The notes under the pieces are model-generated. The model searched no databases and was not told the DNA's origin. It saw nothing but the letters and a program-made list of their open reading frames with translations. From Rubrivivax sp. (lineage in GTDB: Bacteria > Pseudomonadota > Gammaproteobacteria > Burkholderiales > Burkholderiaceae): 8,245 bases of DNA. Below, in pieces: positions 1 to 8,245 of the stretch; position 1 is the first letter of the stretch, and each line of letters begins with the position of its first letter. The DNA lies in the NCBI GenBank assembly GCA_016790225.1, contig JAEUOZ010000029.1, positions 1 to 8,245 of the forward strand, written 5' to 3'. Made by a program: the position numbers and the translations under genes.

Positions 1-366
1 GGGCGTTGGGCCGGGCTTGCGCGCACGCGGCACCACGGGCGGTGCCGACGCGGGCGCTTCGGCGGCAGCCTTCGTCTTGGCCTGAATGGCGGCCCGCCGT
101 TCGTCGGCGCGGCGCTGCCGGTCTGCGGCATCCAGCGCCAGCTGCCTCTCGCGCCAGGGTGCCAGGGCCTGGCGACGGCGAGCCCGCACATCCTCCACGC
201 AGTCGGTCACCGCGAAGCGCTGCCGGCAAGCCTGCTCCTGCGCCGCAAAGTCCTGAGCGATGCGCTGGCGCGCGGCATCAATCTGCTGGCGTTCGTCCTG
301 CGTAGCCAGCCCGGGGCCCGCCACCAGCAGCAGTGCCCAGCACAAGAGGGTCGGGCGCCGCTTCAC
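1..366 (-). CDS. Small exported two-cysteine, charged protein of unknown function (3' end outside window)
   Basis: I do not recognise a named family. The frame is open from a GTG at 364-366 to the left window edge (122 codons, no stop). The start is supported by its 2-nt overlap with the zapE TGA and by a GGGG run about 5 nt upstream. The N-terminus looks like a Sec signal peptide: KRR, then a hydrophobic stretch (about residues 6-20) ending GPGLA, with likely cleavage after Ala21. The mature part is rich in Arg, Gln, Glu and Ala and probably alpha-helical or coiled-coil (about 22-100). It carries two cysteines nine residues apart (Cys47 and Cys56, in ACRQRFAVTDC), which could form a disulfide in the periplasm. 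From about residue 100 it turns Ala/Pro/Arg-rich and disordered. I have the impression of similar short proteins after zapE in Burkholderiales but cannot confirm it. A periplasmic location is inferred. The overlap makes translational coupling to zapE likely. Confidence 0.72.
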   Translation of the reverse strand, partial: MKRRPTLLCWALLLVAGPGLATQDERQQIDAARQRIAQDFAAQEQACRQRFAVTDCVEDVRARRRQALAPWRERQLALDAADRQRRADERRAAIQAKTKAAAEAPASAPPVVPRARKPGPTP

Positions 367-1463
367 GTCAGCCCCGTGTCCACGTTGCGCCGGTCCAGCG
401 CCAGGTACTCGGCCGATTGCATCTCATGCAGGCGCGACACCGTGCGCGGAAACTCGTGCGCCAGCGGACCCTCGTGGTAAAGCTGATCAGCCGGCACCGC
501 CGCGGACACCACGAGCTTGACGCGCCGGTCGTACAGCACGTCCACCAGCCACGTGAAGCGGCGCGCCTCGCTGGCCATGCGCGGCGGCATCTGCGGCACA
601 CCGCTGAGCAGCACGGTGTGAAAACGCGAGGCGATCTCCAGGTAGTCGTTCTGCGAGCGTGGCCCACCGCACAGGGTGCGGAAATCGAACCAGACCACAC
701 CGCCTGCGCGCCGCAGGGCCTGCAACTCGCGGTGCTCGATGTGAAGCACGGGGGATTCATCGCGGGCTTCGGCCAGGTGATCGAAAGCCGCCTGCATGGC
801 CGCTTCGGCCTTGTCGTCCAGCGGGCTGTGATAGGTCTCCAGCCCGGCCAGGGTCTGCTGCCGGTAGTCGACGCCGGCGTCCACGTTGATCACTTCCAGC
901 CGCGCCTTCAGCAGTTCGATGGCCGGCAGGATGCGGTCACGGTGCAGGCCGTTCGGGTAAAGCCCATCGGGATGGAAGTTGCTCGTCGTGACGATGCTTA
1001 CCCGGTTGGCGAACAGCGCCGCCAGCAGGCGGTGCAGGATCATCGCATCGGTGACGTCGGAGACATGGAATTCGTCAAAGCAGATCAACCGGAAGCGCCG
1101 GGCGATGCGGCGGCCGAGTTCGTCCAGCGGATCGGCCGTCCCTTTCAGCTCCTGCAGCTCGCGGTGTACCTCGCGCATGAACTCGTGGAAGTGAAGCCGG
1201 GTCTTGCGTGTCAGCGGCACGGCCTGGAAGAAGCAGTCCATCAGGAAGCTCTTGCCGCGCCCGACGCCACCGTACATGTAGACGCCCTTGGGAATCGGCG
1301 GGCGCCGGATGAGCTTGGTCAGGGCGTTGCCGCGGCGCGACTTGTAGTCGGCCCATTCGCGCTCGCAGCGCTCCAGCGCATCGATGGCGCGCAACTGCGC
1401 GGCGTCGCTGCGGTAGCCGCGCTCGGCCAGGGTGTGCTCGTAGAGTTGTCTGACGGACAGCAT
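363..1463 (-). CDS. zapE: Cell division protein ZapE (AFG1-family P-loop ATPase)
   Basis: The 366-residue product has the length and layout of ZapE (E. coli YhcM, about 375 residues), related to mitochondrial Afg1/Lace1. In E. coli this cytoplasmic ATPase joins the Z-ring late and destabilises FtsZ polymers in an ATP-dependent way; that role is known for the family, not shown here. Visible motifs are Walker A GGVGRGKS (65-72, Lys71), Walker B LICFDE (126-131) followed by FHVSD, and a sensor-1-like TTSN (159-162). The segment LYPNGLHRDRILPAI (168-182) is typical of the family, as are the C-terminal WFDFRTLCGGPRSQNDY (258-274) and RRFTWLVDVLYDRRVKL (301-317). The ATG at 1461-1463 lies 4 nt after the stop of the diguanylate cyclase gene, with no good Shine-Dalgarno sequence, so translation probably depends on coupling to that gene. 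Its own stop overlaps the next GTG start. Nothing is truncated. Confidence 0.96.
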   Translation of the reverse strand: MLSVRQLYEHTLAERGYRSDAAQLRAIDALERCEREWADYKSRRGNALTKLIRRPPIPKGVYMYGGVGRGKSFLMDCFFQAVPLTRKTRLHFHEFMREVHRELQELKGTADPLDELGRRIARRFRLICFDEFHVSDVTDAMILHRLLAALFANRVSIVTTSNFHPDGLYPNGLHRDRILPAIELLKARLEVINVDAGVDYRQQTLAGLETYHSPLDDKAEAAMQAAFDHLAEARDESPVLHIEHRELQALRRAGGVVWFDFRTLCGGPRSQNDYLEIASRFHTVLLSGVPQMPPRMASEARRFTWLVDVLYDRRVKLVVSAAVPADQLYHEGPLAHEFPRTVSRLHEMQSAEYLALDRRNVDTGLT

Positions 1464-1467
1464 CGGT

Positions 1468-3126
1468 TCAGCTGGCGGTGGGATCCGGTTCCGCGTGGAC
1501 GCGGTTGCGACCGGCGCGCTTGGCTTCGTACAAGAGGGTATCGGCCCTGCGCGTGGCTTCCTCGAAGGGTTCTCCCGCGGTCACCGCGACGTATCCCGCG
1601 CTCAAGGTCAGGCGCAGCCCGGTGCCCAGTGCCGCCCAGGGGTGATCCTGAATGCGCTGGCGCAGCCGGTCCACCACCGGCCAGGCCGTGGCCACCGTCA
1701 ATCCGGACAGCAGCACCACGAACTCCTCGCCGCCAAAGCGGCCCACGGTGTCCGGCACCCGAAGGCTGTCGGTGAAGATCGCTGCCACCTGGCGCAAGAC
1801 CTCATCGCCCATCGCGTGCGAGTGGTTGTCGTTGATGAGCTTGAAGTCGTCCAGATCCAGCATCACCAGCACCACTTCGCTGTGGCGCGCGCACAGGGCA
1901 TCGTAGGCGCCCTTGAGGCCACGGCGGTTGGGCAGCGCCGTGAGCTCATCGAAGGCGGCGGCGCGGCTGGCCTCGCGCATCTCGCGTTCCAGGCCCTCCT
2001 TGGCCTCGCGCAGATCGGCGTTCTGCAGCAACGCCGTCTGCAGCGACAGCCGCTGCGGCAGGCCTTCGCTGGGCGCCTCCATCAGGGCCTGCACGTTGCG
2101 CAGGATGCGGGCATGCACCAGGTCCTGGGTCTGCATGGCACGGGCCAGATCCCCCTGCAGGGCATAGGCCTGGCGCAGGTCGTGCAGGCTGGGCAAGGGC
2201 AGCAGGCCACTGGGCGCCACGACATCGGCCTCCAGGCGTTCCACGGCCAGGCGGGCATGGCGCTGCACCACCTCGTCCAGACCCAGGCGATTCGCAGCCC
2301 GCGCCATGTCCAGGTGCATCGCCCCCACGGCAACGCTGGGCATGCCTTGCGAACCGTCGAGCCCGTCCTGGAGGGTGGCGCAGGCCTCCTGCGCCGGGCC
2401 ACCGCGCATCAGCACACTGCCGAGGGCGTGGCGCATGAAGAAGCGCTGCCACGGTGTCTGCGCCTGGGGAAGCTGCGCACGGAAGTTGCCGGCCACGGCC
2501 AGCGCCTCCTCCAGCAGCGCCTGGGCGCCTGCCGCGTCGGCCAGGTGCCCATCGTCATGGGCGCGCATCAGCGCGTCCACCAGGTTCACGCGCGTCATGA
2601 TGAGGCCTGGCCCTGCGGCGTCCACGGCCAGATCGGCTTCCTGGGCTGCGCGCCAGATCGGCAAGGAGGCGTGCCACAGGCCGAGCGCACGGTAGGTGAT
2701 GGCCACGCCGAAGTACACGGTTCGTCGGCTGCTCGCCGCGGCGGCGGCTGGCATCACGGCCAGGGCGCGACGAATGGACTCCAGTGCGCCCTGGGTGTTT
2801 TCCAGGCGCGCCTGCACCGCTGCGCGCACGACCCAGACCGCGGCCGTCAGCGGCGCCGCCTCCTGAGGCAGGTCCAGCGCCAGCGCCTTTCGGCACCACA
2901 CCTCGGCCAGCAGCAGACGATCGGCATTGAACAGCGCCTTCGCCACGACCAGCGCGGCTTCCACGGCCAGCGTCGCATCCCCGACCGCCAGCCACTGGGC
3001 GTGCAACGCGCTGCCTTGGTTCAGCGCCTCGGACCAGCGGCCTTCCGACAGGCTCAGCCGCAGGGCAGCCAGCTGTTCGGCACGTGCACGGCCCGGACCT
3101 TCGCCAGGAGCCGCCGGTGTTGCCAT
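1468..3126 (-). CDS. Cytoplasmic helical-repeat (TPR-like) GGDEF diguanylate cyclase
   Basis: This 552-residue protein should make the second messenger c-di-GMP from two GTP. The C-terminal GGDEF domain (about 388-545) starts with DELTALPNRRGL (393-404). It has the metal-binding segment LDLDDFK (423-429) and an intact active-site loop GGEEF (465-469). An RVPD at 456-459 lies exactly five residues before GGEEF, the spacing of the inhibitory I-site (RxxD), so product feedback is expected. The usual NDxxGH reads NDNHSH (432-437), with Ser for Gly. Residues about 15-345 form a long Ala/Leu-rich all-helical region with paired-helix periodicity, resembling degenerate TPRs. Residues 365-390 look like a short coiled-coil connecting helix. 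I see no signal peptide, membrane segment, receiver or PAS domain, so the sensory input is probably a protein or peptide partner bound by the helical region. The ATG at 3124-3126 begins 58 nt after lpdA and lacks a clear Shine-Dalgarno sequence. The gene ends 4 nt before zapE. Domain call is sure; the TPR label is moderate. Confidence 0.95.
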   Translation of the reverse strand: MATPAAPGEGPGRARAEQLAALRLSLSEGRWSEALNQGSALHAQWLAVGDATLAVEAALVVAKALFNADRLLLAEVWCRKALALDLPQEAAPLTAAVWVVRAAVQARLENTQGALESIRRALAVMPAAAAASSRRTVYFGVAITYRALGLWHASLPIWRAAQEADLAVDAAGPGLIMTRVNLVDALMRAHDDGHLADAAGAQALLEEALAVAGNFRAQLPQAQTPWQRFFMRHALGSVLMRGGPAQEACATLQDGLDGSQGMPSVAVGAMHLDMARAANRLGLDEVVQRHARLAVERLEADVVAPSGLLPLPSLHDLRQAYALQGDLARAMQTQDLVHARILRNVQALMEAPSEGLPQRLSLQTALLQNADLREAKEGLEREMREASRAAAFDELTALPNRRGLKGAYDALCARHSEVVLVMLDLDDFKLINDNHSHAMGDEVLRQVAAIFTDSLRVPDTVGRFGGEEFVVLLSGLTVATAWPVVDRLRQRIQDHPWAALGTGLRLTLSAGYVAVTAGEPFEEATRRADTLLYEAKRAGRNRVHAEPDPTAS

Positions 3127-3184
3127 GGCCGCGGTGGCTTCAGCAGTCGCTGGGCCGGCGAAGCGGGTGCTGCCGCCTGCGGCC
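3127..3184 (-). other. Spacer between lpdA and the diguanylate cyclase gene
   Basis: The 58-nt gap contains only a weak GC stem (GCCGC and GCGGC two bases apart, around 3171-3182) and no T-tract, so I see no intrinsic terminator. No convincing -35/-10 pair is visible just upstream of the cyclase start. Read-through from lpdA into the cyclase gene is therefore plausible, but a promoter inside the 3' part of lpdA cannot be excluded. Confidence 0.5.
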
Positions 3185-4612
<1,428 letters not shown>

Positions 4613-4631
4613 GATGTTCTCAGTTGGAGAA

Positions 4632-4655
4632 GGCTGCTGAAGTGGTGCAGCAGCC
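4632..4655. repeat. 8-bp inverted repeat in the sucB-lpdA spacer
   Basis: GGCTGCTG at 4632-4639 and CAGCAGCC at 4648-4655 are perfect inverted repeats separated by 8 nt. In the mRNA this hairpin would sit about 20 nt upstream of the lpdA ATG. It could stabilise the lpdA message after cleavage or influence initiation; both are inference. It lacks a U-run and is not called a terminator. Confidence 0.6.
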
Positions 4656-4666
4656 GTAGCGAGCGG

Positions 4667-4732
4667 CCCGAGGTCACGTCGAGCAGCGCAGCCGTACTCC
4701 CGTACGGCGAGCAGCGCAGGCGTGAGATCGGG
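4667..4732. repeat. Nested palindromic, REP-like element with internal direct repeats
   Basis: The element is symmetrical around 4699/4700. The inner stem is perfect: GCCGTAC (4691-4697), a TCCC loop, and GTACGGC (4702-4708). The outer arms CCCGAGGTCACG (4667-4678) and CGTGAGATCGGG (4721-4732) pair at 10 of 12 positions and share exactly the same centre. Between inner and outer arms lies a 12-bp direct repeat, CGAGCAGCGCAG, at 4680-4691 and 4708-4719. This design, a conserved hairpin in an intercistronic gap, resembles REP/BIME-type repeats, but whether it recurs in the genome cannot be seen from one copy. A protein-binding site or RNA processing site is the alternative. Confidence 0.6.
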
Positions 4733-4757
4733 TCGCGCAACAGGCTGATGCGCCGCT

Positions 4758-6050
<1,293 letters not shown>

Positions 6051-6109
6051 GATGTGTCTGTTGAGATGAGGGGTTGGTGCCCCGCGCCGACCCTCGGGCG
6101 GACCGTCTG

Positions 6110-6125
6110 CGGCTGAATTCAGCCG
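6110..6125. repeat. Perfect 16-bp palindrome
   Basis: CGGCTGAATTCAGCCG is an uninterrupted palindrome. As RNA it would form a 6-bp stem with an AATT loop; as DNA it is shaped like a dimeric regulator site. It sits 60 nt upstream of the sucB ATG. Function is unknown. Confidence 0.6.
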
Positions 6126-6132
6126 TCAGCCA

Positions 6133-6171
6133 GGCCCGCCCGGGCCAACCCGGCGCGTGGCGGCCGGGTTG
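6133..6171 (-). repeat. Two GC-rich hairpins directly after the sucA stop
   Basis: In minus-strand mRNA, CAACCCGGC (6171-6163) and GCCGGGTTG (6154-6146) form a perfect 9-bp stem with an 8-nt loop, starting two bases after the sucA TAA. A second short stem, GGCCC/GGGCC, follows at 6133-6146. With no U-run this is not a typical intrinsic terminator. It resembles a 3'-end-protecting hairpin that could shield the sucA message from exonucleases, or an attenuating element; both are inference. Confidence 0.55.
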
Positions 6172-6173
6172 CC

Positions 6174-8245
6174 TTACTTGCTGAGGACAAAGCCCTTGAG
6201 CTTGCCGAAGGCCTGATCGAGCAGGGCCTTCTGCTGTTCCTGGTGCAGATGCGAATAGCCCACCGCCGGCGAGGCACTGGCCGGCCGGCCGGCATAGCCG
6301 AGCTTCTGGCCTTCCAGCATGTTCTCGTGGATCTGGTGCTGGATGAAGAACCAGGCACCCTGGTTCTGCGGCTCGTCCTGGCACCACACCACATCCGTCG
6401 CGTTCGGGAAGCGCTTCATCTCCGCCGCGAAGGTCTTGTGCGGGAAGGGATAGAGCTGCTCGACGCGCAGGATCGCCACATCCCAGGCCTTCTTGTCATC
6501 GCGCTTGCGGATCAGGTCATAGGCGACCTTGCCCGAGCAGCAGATGACGCGCTTGACCTTCTCGGCCACCACCTCGACCCGCTGCGGGCCGATCACCGTC
6601 TTGAACTCGCCCTTGACAAAATCCGTGAGCGGGCTGGTGGCGTCCTTGTTGCGCAGCAGGCTCTTGGGCGAGAAGATGACCAGCGGCTTGCGGAACTGCC
6701 GCACCATCTGCCGACGCAGCAGGTGGAAGATCTGGCTCGCACTCGTCGGCTGGCAGATCTGCATGTTGTTGTCGGCCGCCATCTGCATGAAGCGCTCCAG
6801 CCGAGCCGAGCTGTGCTCGGGGCCCTGGCCTTCATAACCGTGGGGCAACAGCAGCGTCAGGCCGTTGGCACGACCCCACTTCACCTCACCGCTGGCGATG
6901 AACTGGTCGATGACGACCTGCGCGCCGTTGGCGAAGTCGCCAAACTGACCTTCCCAGATCGTCAGCGTATTCGGCTCGGCGCTGGCATAGCCGTATTCGA
7001 AGCCCAGCACGGCCTCTTCGGACAGGATGGAATCGATCACCACGAACGGCGCCTGGCCCTCGGCCACATGCTGCAGCGGCGTATAGGTGCCTTCGTCCCA
7101 GCGCTCGCGGTTCTGATCGTGCAGCACGGCATGGCGGTGCACGAAGGTGCCGCGCCCACAGTCCTCGCCGCTCAGTCGCACGCCATAGCCGCTGGCCACC
7201 AGGGAGGCATAGGCCATGGTCTCGCCCATGCCCCAGTCGACATTGATCTCGCCACGGCCCATGGCGGCACGATCGGCGATCACCTTCTCCACCAGAGGGT
7301 GCAGCTTGAAGTTCGACGGAATCGTGGTCAGCCGCTCGGCCAGCCGCTTGACCTCGGTCAGCGGCAGCGCGGTATCGGCCGAATCGGTCCACTTCTTGCC
7401 GAGGAAGGGCGCCCAGTCGACCGCGTACTTGCTCTTGAAGTTGGTGAGCACCGGGTCGACCGTGTGCTTGCCCGCATCCATGGCAGCGCGGAAATCCTTG
7501 ACCATCTGGTCAGGGCCGTCGGCCGGGAGCACACCCTGGGCGACGAGCTTCTCGCCATACAGGCGGCGCGTGCCCGGGTGTTTGGCGATGACCTTGTACA
7601 TCAGCGGCTGCGTCAGCGCCGGCGTGTCCTGCTCGTTGTGGCCGAGCTTGCGGAAGCAGATGATGTCGACGACCACGTCCTTGTTGAACTGCTGGCGGTA
7701 GTCCATGGCCAGCCGGGTGCACAGCACCACGGCCTCCGGATCGTCGCCGTTCACGTGCAGCACCGGCGCCTCGATCATCTTGACCACGTCCGAGCAGTAC
7801 AGCGTCGAGCGGCTGTCGCGCGGGTCGCTGGTGGTGAACCCGATCTGGTTGTTGATGACGATGTGCACCGTGCCACCAGTGGTGTAGCCACGGGTCTGGG
7901 CCAGGGCCAGTGTCTCCATGACCACGCCCTGGCCGGCGAAGGCGGCATCGCCGTGCACCAACACCGGCAGCACCTGCCTGCCACGCGGATCGGCGCGACG
8001 GTCCATGCGTGCGCGCACCGAGCCTTCGACGACCGGGTTGACGATCTCGAGGTGCGAGGGATTGAAGGCCAGCGTCAGGTGAACCGGGCCGCCCGGGGTC
8101 GACACGTCGGACGAGAAACCCTGGTGGTACTTGACGTCGCCGCTGGGCAAGTCCTCGGGCGCGGTGTGGTCGAACTCGGCGAACAGGTCGGCCGGCAGCT
8201 TGCCGAGCGAATTGACCAGCACGTTCAGGCGACCGCGGTGCGCCA
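6174..8245 (-). CDS. sucA: 2-oxoglutarate dehydrogenase E1 component (5' end outside window)
   Basis: E1 uses thiamine diphosphate and Mg2+ to decarboxylate 2-oxoglutarate and succinylate the lipoyl group of E2. The window holds 689 codons plus the TAA at 6174-6176; the frame is still open at 8245, reading AHRGRLNVLVNSL. In E. coli SucA (933 residues) this motif lies near residue 260, so about 270 N-terminal residues are missing. An apparent GTG start at 8220-8222 is internal. Going downstream one sees FNPSHLEIVNP, then HGDAAFAGQGVV and VINNQIGFTT, which form the thiamine-diphosphate/Mg2+ site. Next come GHNEQDTPALTQPLMY, the transketolase-like central domain (MGETMAYASL, GEDCGRGTFVHRHAV), EGQFGDFANGAQ, HGYEGQGPEHSSARLERFM, and a C-terminal domain ending GFVLSK. 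The His residues of AHRGR, NPSHLE and HGYEGQGPEHSS match active-site histidines of the family. No lesion is seen. It is the promoter-proximal gene visible here; its promoter lies outside. Confidence 0.99.
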   Translation of the reverse strand, partial: AHRGRLNVLVNSLGKLPADLFAEFDHTAPEDLPSGDVKYHQGFSSDVSTPGGPVHLTLAFNPSHLEIVNPVVEGSVRARMDRRADPRGRQVLPVLVHGDAAFAGQGVVMETLALAQTRGYTTGGTVHIVINNQIGFTTSDPRDSRSTLYCSDVVKMIEAPVLHVNGDDPEAVVLCTRLAMDYRQQFNKDVVVDIICFRKLGHNEQDTPALTQPLMYKVIAKHPGTRRLYGEKLVAQGVLPADGPDQMVKDFRAAMDAGKHTVDPVLTNFKSKYAVDWAPFLGKKWTDSADTALPLTEVKRLAERLTTIPSNFKLHPLVEKVIADRAAMGRGEINVDWGMGETMAYASLVASGYGVRLSGEDCGRGTFVHRHAVLHDQNRERWDEGTYTPLQHVAEGQAPFVVIDSILSEEAVLGFEYGYASAEPNTLTIWEGQFGDFANGAQVVIDQFIASGEVKWGRANGLTLLLPHGYEGQGPEHSSARLERFMQMAADNNMQICQPTSASQIFHLLRRQMVRQFRKPLVIFSPKSLLRNKDATSPLTDFVKGEFKTVIGPQRVEVVAEKVKRVICCSGKVAYDLIRKRDDKKAWDVAILRVEQLYPFPHKTFAAEMKRFPNATDVVWCQDEPQNQGAWFFIQHQIHENMLEGQKLGYAGRPASASPAVGYSHLHQEQQKALLDQAFGKLKGFVLSK

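Larger units (their letters stand above)
4613..4757 (-). other. Repeat-rich spacer between sucB and lpdA
   Basis: This 145-nt intercistronic region is almost filled by two inverted-repeat structures, entered separately at 4632-4655 and 4667-4732. A 9-bp word GCAGCCGTA occurs at both 4650-4658 and 4688-4696, tying the two parts together as possibly one composite element. There is no T-tract that would make either an intrinsic terminator for minus-strand transcription. The lpdA reading frame is free of stops across the whole spacer but has no start codon in it. I see no convincing promoter. Confidence 0.6.
6051..6173 (-). other. Hairpin-rich spacer between sucA and sucB
   Basis: The 123-nt gap holds three inverted repeats in a row (6146-6171, 6133-6146 and 6110-6125, listed separately) and a weak GGGG/CCCC stem near 6070-6083. 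None is followed by a U-run in the minus-strand direction. I see no clear promoter for sucB. The gap is larger than that usually drawn between sucA and sucB in enterobacteria, so differential mRNA stability between E1 and E2 is a reasonable inference. Confidence 0.55.

Noticed and set aside
340..366. Lipoprotein signal (Cys9) in the small exported protein
   Set aside because: Cys9 comes before most of the hydrophobic stretch, so there is no room for a proper signal peptide ahead of it. Cleavage after Ala21 fits better.
3171..3182. Hairpin terminator after lpdA
   Set aside because: The stem is only 4-5 bp with a 2-4 nt loop and no T-tract; likely chance in GC-rich sequence.
4613..4757. Longer lpdA with an upstream start in the spacer
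   Set aside because: The frame is open but has no ATG, GTG or TTG, and the family N-terminus starts at the ATG at 4610-4612.
6133..6171. Intrinsic terminator after sucA
   Set aside because: A strong stem is present but there is no U-run after it, and sucB lies directly downstream as the expected operon partner.
6174..8222. GTG at 8220-8222 as the true sucA start
   Set aside because: The same frame continues upstream to the window edge as AHRGRLN, a conserved internal SucA motif, so the start lies outside the window.

Overview
The window is a high-GC (roughly 65-70% by eye) chromosomal segment in which every convincing gene lies on the minus strand. Read in the direction of transcription, from right to left, the order is sucA (E1 of 2-oxoglutarate dehydrogenase, 5' end outside the window), sucB (E2), lpdA (E3), a soluble helical-repeat-GGDEF diguanylate cyclase, zapE (AFG1-type ATPase) and the start of a small exported protein that runs off the left edge. 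The sequence character and the sucA-sucB-lpdA-zapE neighbourhood suggest a betaproteobacterium of the order Burkholderiales, probably near Comamonadaceae. That placement is inference from protein character and gene order; no search was run.

Region 4758-8245 and lpdA (3185-4612) together encode the whole 2-oxoglutarate dehydrogenase complex of the TCA cycle, apart from the N-terminal ~270 residues of E1. E1 decarboxylates 2-oxoglutarate with thiamine diphosphate. E2 carries the lipoyl arm and makes succinyl-CoA. E3 reoxidises the lipoyl group and makes NADH. All catalytic motifs that can be inspected are intact.

The two spacers inside this gene set are larger than in a tightly packed operon and full of inverted repeats. 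The sucA-sucB spacer (6051-6173) holds a strong hairpin just after the sucA stop, a GC-rich stem and a perfect 16-bp palindrome. The sucB-lpdA spacer (4613-4757) holds an 8-bp hairpin and a nested 66-bp symmetrical element with 12-bp direct repeats. These may be REP-like repeats or mRNA processing and stability elements.

The left half (1-3126) looks like a translationally coupled tail. A diguanylate cyclase with an intact active site and an intact inhibitory RxxD site is followed after 4 nt by zapE. The zapE stop codon in turn overlaps the GTG start of a small secreted, two-cysteine, charged protein. If co-transcribed with the dehydrogenase genes, this would place c-di-GMP synthesis and a cell-division ATPase under the same expression control as a central TCA enzyme.

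No tRNA, rRNA, CRISPR array, insertion sequence, phage gene or clear intrinsic terminator was seen. Most of the window is ordinary core metabolism; the points worth a second look are the spacer repeats and the inserted cyclase gene.
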